DNA of 6,288 nucleotides from Solirubrobacteraceae bacterium (GTDB lineage Bacteria > Actinomycetota > Thermoleophilia > Solirubrobacterales > Solirubrobacteraceae), in NCBI GenBank assembly GCA_016462625.1, contig JAEMSV010000171.1, positions 1 to 6,288 of the forward strand, written 5' to 3'. A program made the translations under genes and the position numbers. The notes beneath the pieces were generated by a model, which ran no database searches, was not told the origin of the DNA, and was given only the letters and a program-made list of their open reading frames with translations. This document shows, one piece after another, positions 5,219-6,288 of this stretch. How positions within the stretch are numbered: the stretch's first letter is position 1; each line of letters begins with the position of its first letter.

Positions 5219-6288
5219 ATGCCGTTCGGCCGAGTCGTCCGCAGGGGACGCGTTTCCTTCGCCGTGATGGGCTGCGCACTCACGTGCGCGGTGCTGCCGG
5301 CCGCTGCCCCGGCGATGACGGTCGACGCGTTCCCGGCCGACGCCGGAGCGGGGACACCCGCGGCGCCCACGTCGACGGTGCTCACGACGGTGCTGACCGC
5401 GGACTCCGGCGAACGCGTCCCCGCCTCGCTTGCCATCGCGCTCGGTGAGGGCCTGATCTTCGGCGGCTCGGCCGGTCCGGTCTGTGACACCGCGACCGTC
5501 CGCGACGCGCCCCTCGCGTGCGCGCCCGGGTCGGAGATCGGCGAGGGCGAGCTCGAGACGGTGGGCGGCCCCACGCTCTCGCTGCGGATCTTCAACCTCG
5601 CGGGTGCCCGCTCGCTCGCCGTGCGCTTCGAGTCGTTCCCGGTCCCGACGACGAGCGAGACGACGGTCGGGACGCTCTCCGGCGACGGGCGCTCGCTCAC
5701 GCTGCCGCTCGCGCCGTCCGTGCGCGGCATCCCGCTCCTGCGGCTGCGGGTCCGGATCGGCGGCAACGATCCCGCGGGCGACTGGCTCCGCAGCACGGCG
5801 TGCCTGGGCGGGCTGTGGTCGCTGTCCGCCGCGCTGCTCGGTGACCGCGGCACGGTCGCGGCAACTGCTTCGACGCCGATCGCGTGCCGCCCGCCGCGGC
5901 GCCCGCAGCTCGGGAAGGTCATGCCGAGCTTCCAGCTGGGCCAGACCCGCCGGGCCGACGGCACGCTGTCGCCGCGGCGCATCGGGGCCGTCTCCGTGCC
6001 CGCCGGCCTCCCGGCCGACGCGACGGTCCACGTCACCTGTCGCGGGGGGTGCCGCGGGTCGTGGAGCTCGGGCGTCTCGGCCGGGCCGACGACGATTGCC
6101 GTGCGTCCCCGCATCTCCGTGAACACGCGCGGCCTGCGCCTTCAGGTCGCCGTCGCGAGCCCCAGCATCCGCGGCTCGTATCTCGTGATCGCCTTCACCC
6201 GCGGCGCGGACAACCGCGTCAACGGGTGGAAGGGCGTCTCGCGGGGCTGCCTGCGGCTCGGCTCCGCGCCGGTCCGCATGCGCTGCCC
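5219..6288 (+). CDS. Secreted protein of unknown function with Cys-rich C-terminal module (partial, 3' end cut off)
   Basis: An open frame of 356 complete codons runs off the window with no stop. ATG 5219 is the first start after an in-frame TAG at 5168-5170, since none of the intervening 16 codons can initiate. Residues 1-32 look like a Sec signal peptide: basic n-region with RRGR at 8-11, hydrophobic stretch 12-26, probable cleavage after A30-P31-A32. The mature part has eight cysteines (89, 101, 195, 223, 274, 278, 344, 356), an even number that fits disulfide bonds outside the cell. It is rich in short beta-strand-like segments. The end (about 270-356) has C-x3-C followed by a strand-rich stretch and C-x11-C, a pattern I associate with secreted proteins of Thermoleophilia, where the final Cys is near the C-terminus. 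The gene may therefore end just beyond the window. No enzyme motif is seen and I do not recognise the protein. Nothing links it to flagella except proximity. Confidence 0.8.
   Translation, partial: MPFGRVVRRGRVSFAVMGCALTCAVLPAAAPAMTVDAFPADAGAGTPAAPTSTVLTTVLTADSGERVPASLAIALGEGLIFGGSAGPVCDTATVRDAPLACAPGSEIGEGELETVGGPTLSLRIFNLAGARSLAVRFESFPVPTTSETTVGTLSGDGRSLTLPLAPSVRGIPLLRLRVRIGGNDPAGDWLRSTACLGGLWSLSAALLGDRGTVAATASTPIACRPPRRPQLGKVMPSFQLGQTRRADGTLSPRRIGAVSVPAGLPADATVHVTCRGGCRGSWSSGVSAGPTTIAVRPRISVNTRGLRLQVAVASPSIRGSYLVIAFTRGADNRVNGWKGVSRGCLRLGSAPVRMRC

Noticed and set aside
5240..5263. Twin-arginine (Tat) signal in the secreted protein because of Arg8-Arg9.
   Set aside because: The residues after RR (G-R-V-S) lack the expected Phe/Leu and Lys positions. 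A Sec signal is the simpler reading.
5264..5278. Lipoprotein lipobox at V-M-G-C (Cys19) of the secreted protein.
   Set aside because: Met at -2 is atypical and the hydrophobic stretch continues past the Cys to a good A-P-A cleavage site.
4706..6126. Long minus-strand open frames opposite the FliS/FliT-like region and the secreted protein (and similar ones opposite the glycosyltransferase).
   Set aside because: Their translations are Arg/Ala/Gly-rich without family features, and the plus strand carries recognisable proteins. Such frames are expected in GC-rich coding DNA.

Overview
The window is very GC-rich, and codon third positions are nearly always G or C. It carries six genes, all on the + strand. 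The flagellar filament genes, the Shine-Dalgarno sites, and a final secreted protein with a Cys-rich C-terminal module suggest a motile high-GC actinobacterium. Class Thermoleophilia (Solirubrobacterales, Conexibacter/Patulibacter-like) is my best guess. This is an inference from style and protein pattern, not from a marker gene.

Layout. (1) 15-2513 encodes a large family-2 glycosyltransferase with TPR-like helical repeats on both sides of the catalytic domain. It is a good candidate for a flagellin (or other cell-surface protein) glycosyltransferase. (2) 2514-2677 is the only substantial non-coding gap. It holds a terminator-like stem-loop, a well-formed flagellar sigma-28 (FliA/SigD) type promoter, and a leader that can fold into two consecutive hairpins just before a strong Shine-Dalgarno site. 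The second hairpin displays GGA in its loop, as CsrA sites do. (3) 2678-5170 is a compact operon in the order flaG-like, fliD, fliS, fliT-like, the same order as yvyC-fliD-fliS-fliT in Bacillus. Gaps are 21 and 25 nt, then a 1-nt stop/start overlap. (4) After a 48-nt gap, 5219 to the window end is an open frame for a secreted protein of unknown function. It runs off the edge and appears to begin with a leaderless-type promoter.

How the genes fit together. FliD is the filament cap under which flagellin assembles. FliS is the cytoplasmic flagellin chaperone. The FliT-like protein is the likely FliD chaperone. FlaG-like proteins influence filament properties. The upstream glycosyltransferase may decorate flagellin before export. 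The sigma-28 type promoter would place the filament genes in the late class, expressed after hook completion. The secreted protein looks unrelated to flagella and probably marks the edge of the cluster.

The most interesting item is the structured flaG leader: a GGA-loop hairpin about 10 nt upstream of a GGA-containing Shine-Dalgarno site. It resembles the arrangement CsrA uses on the Bacillus hag leader. I saw no transposon, CRISPR array, tRNA or rRNA.
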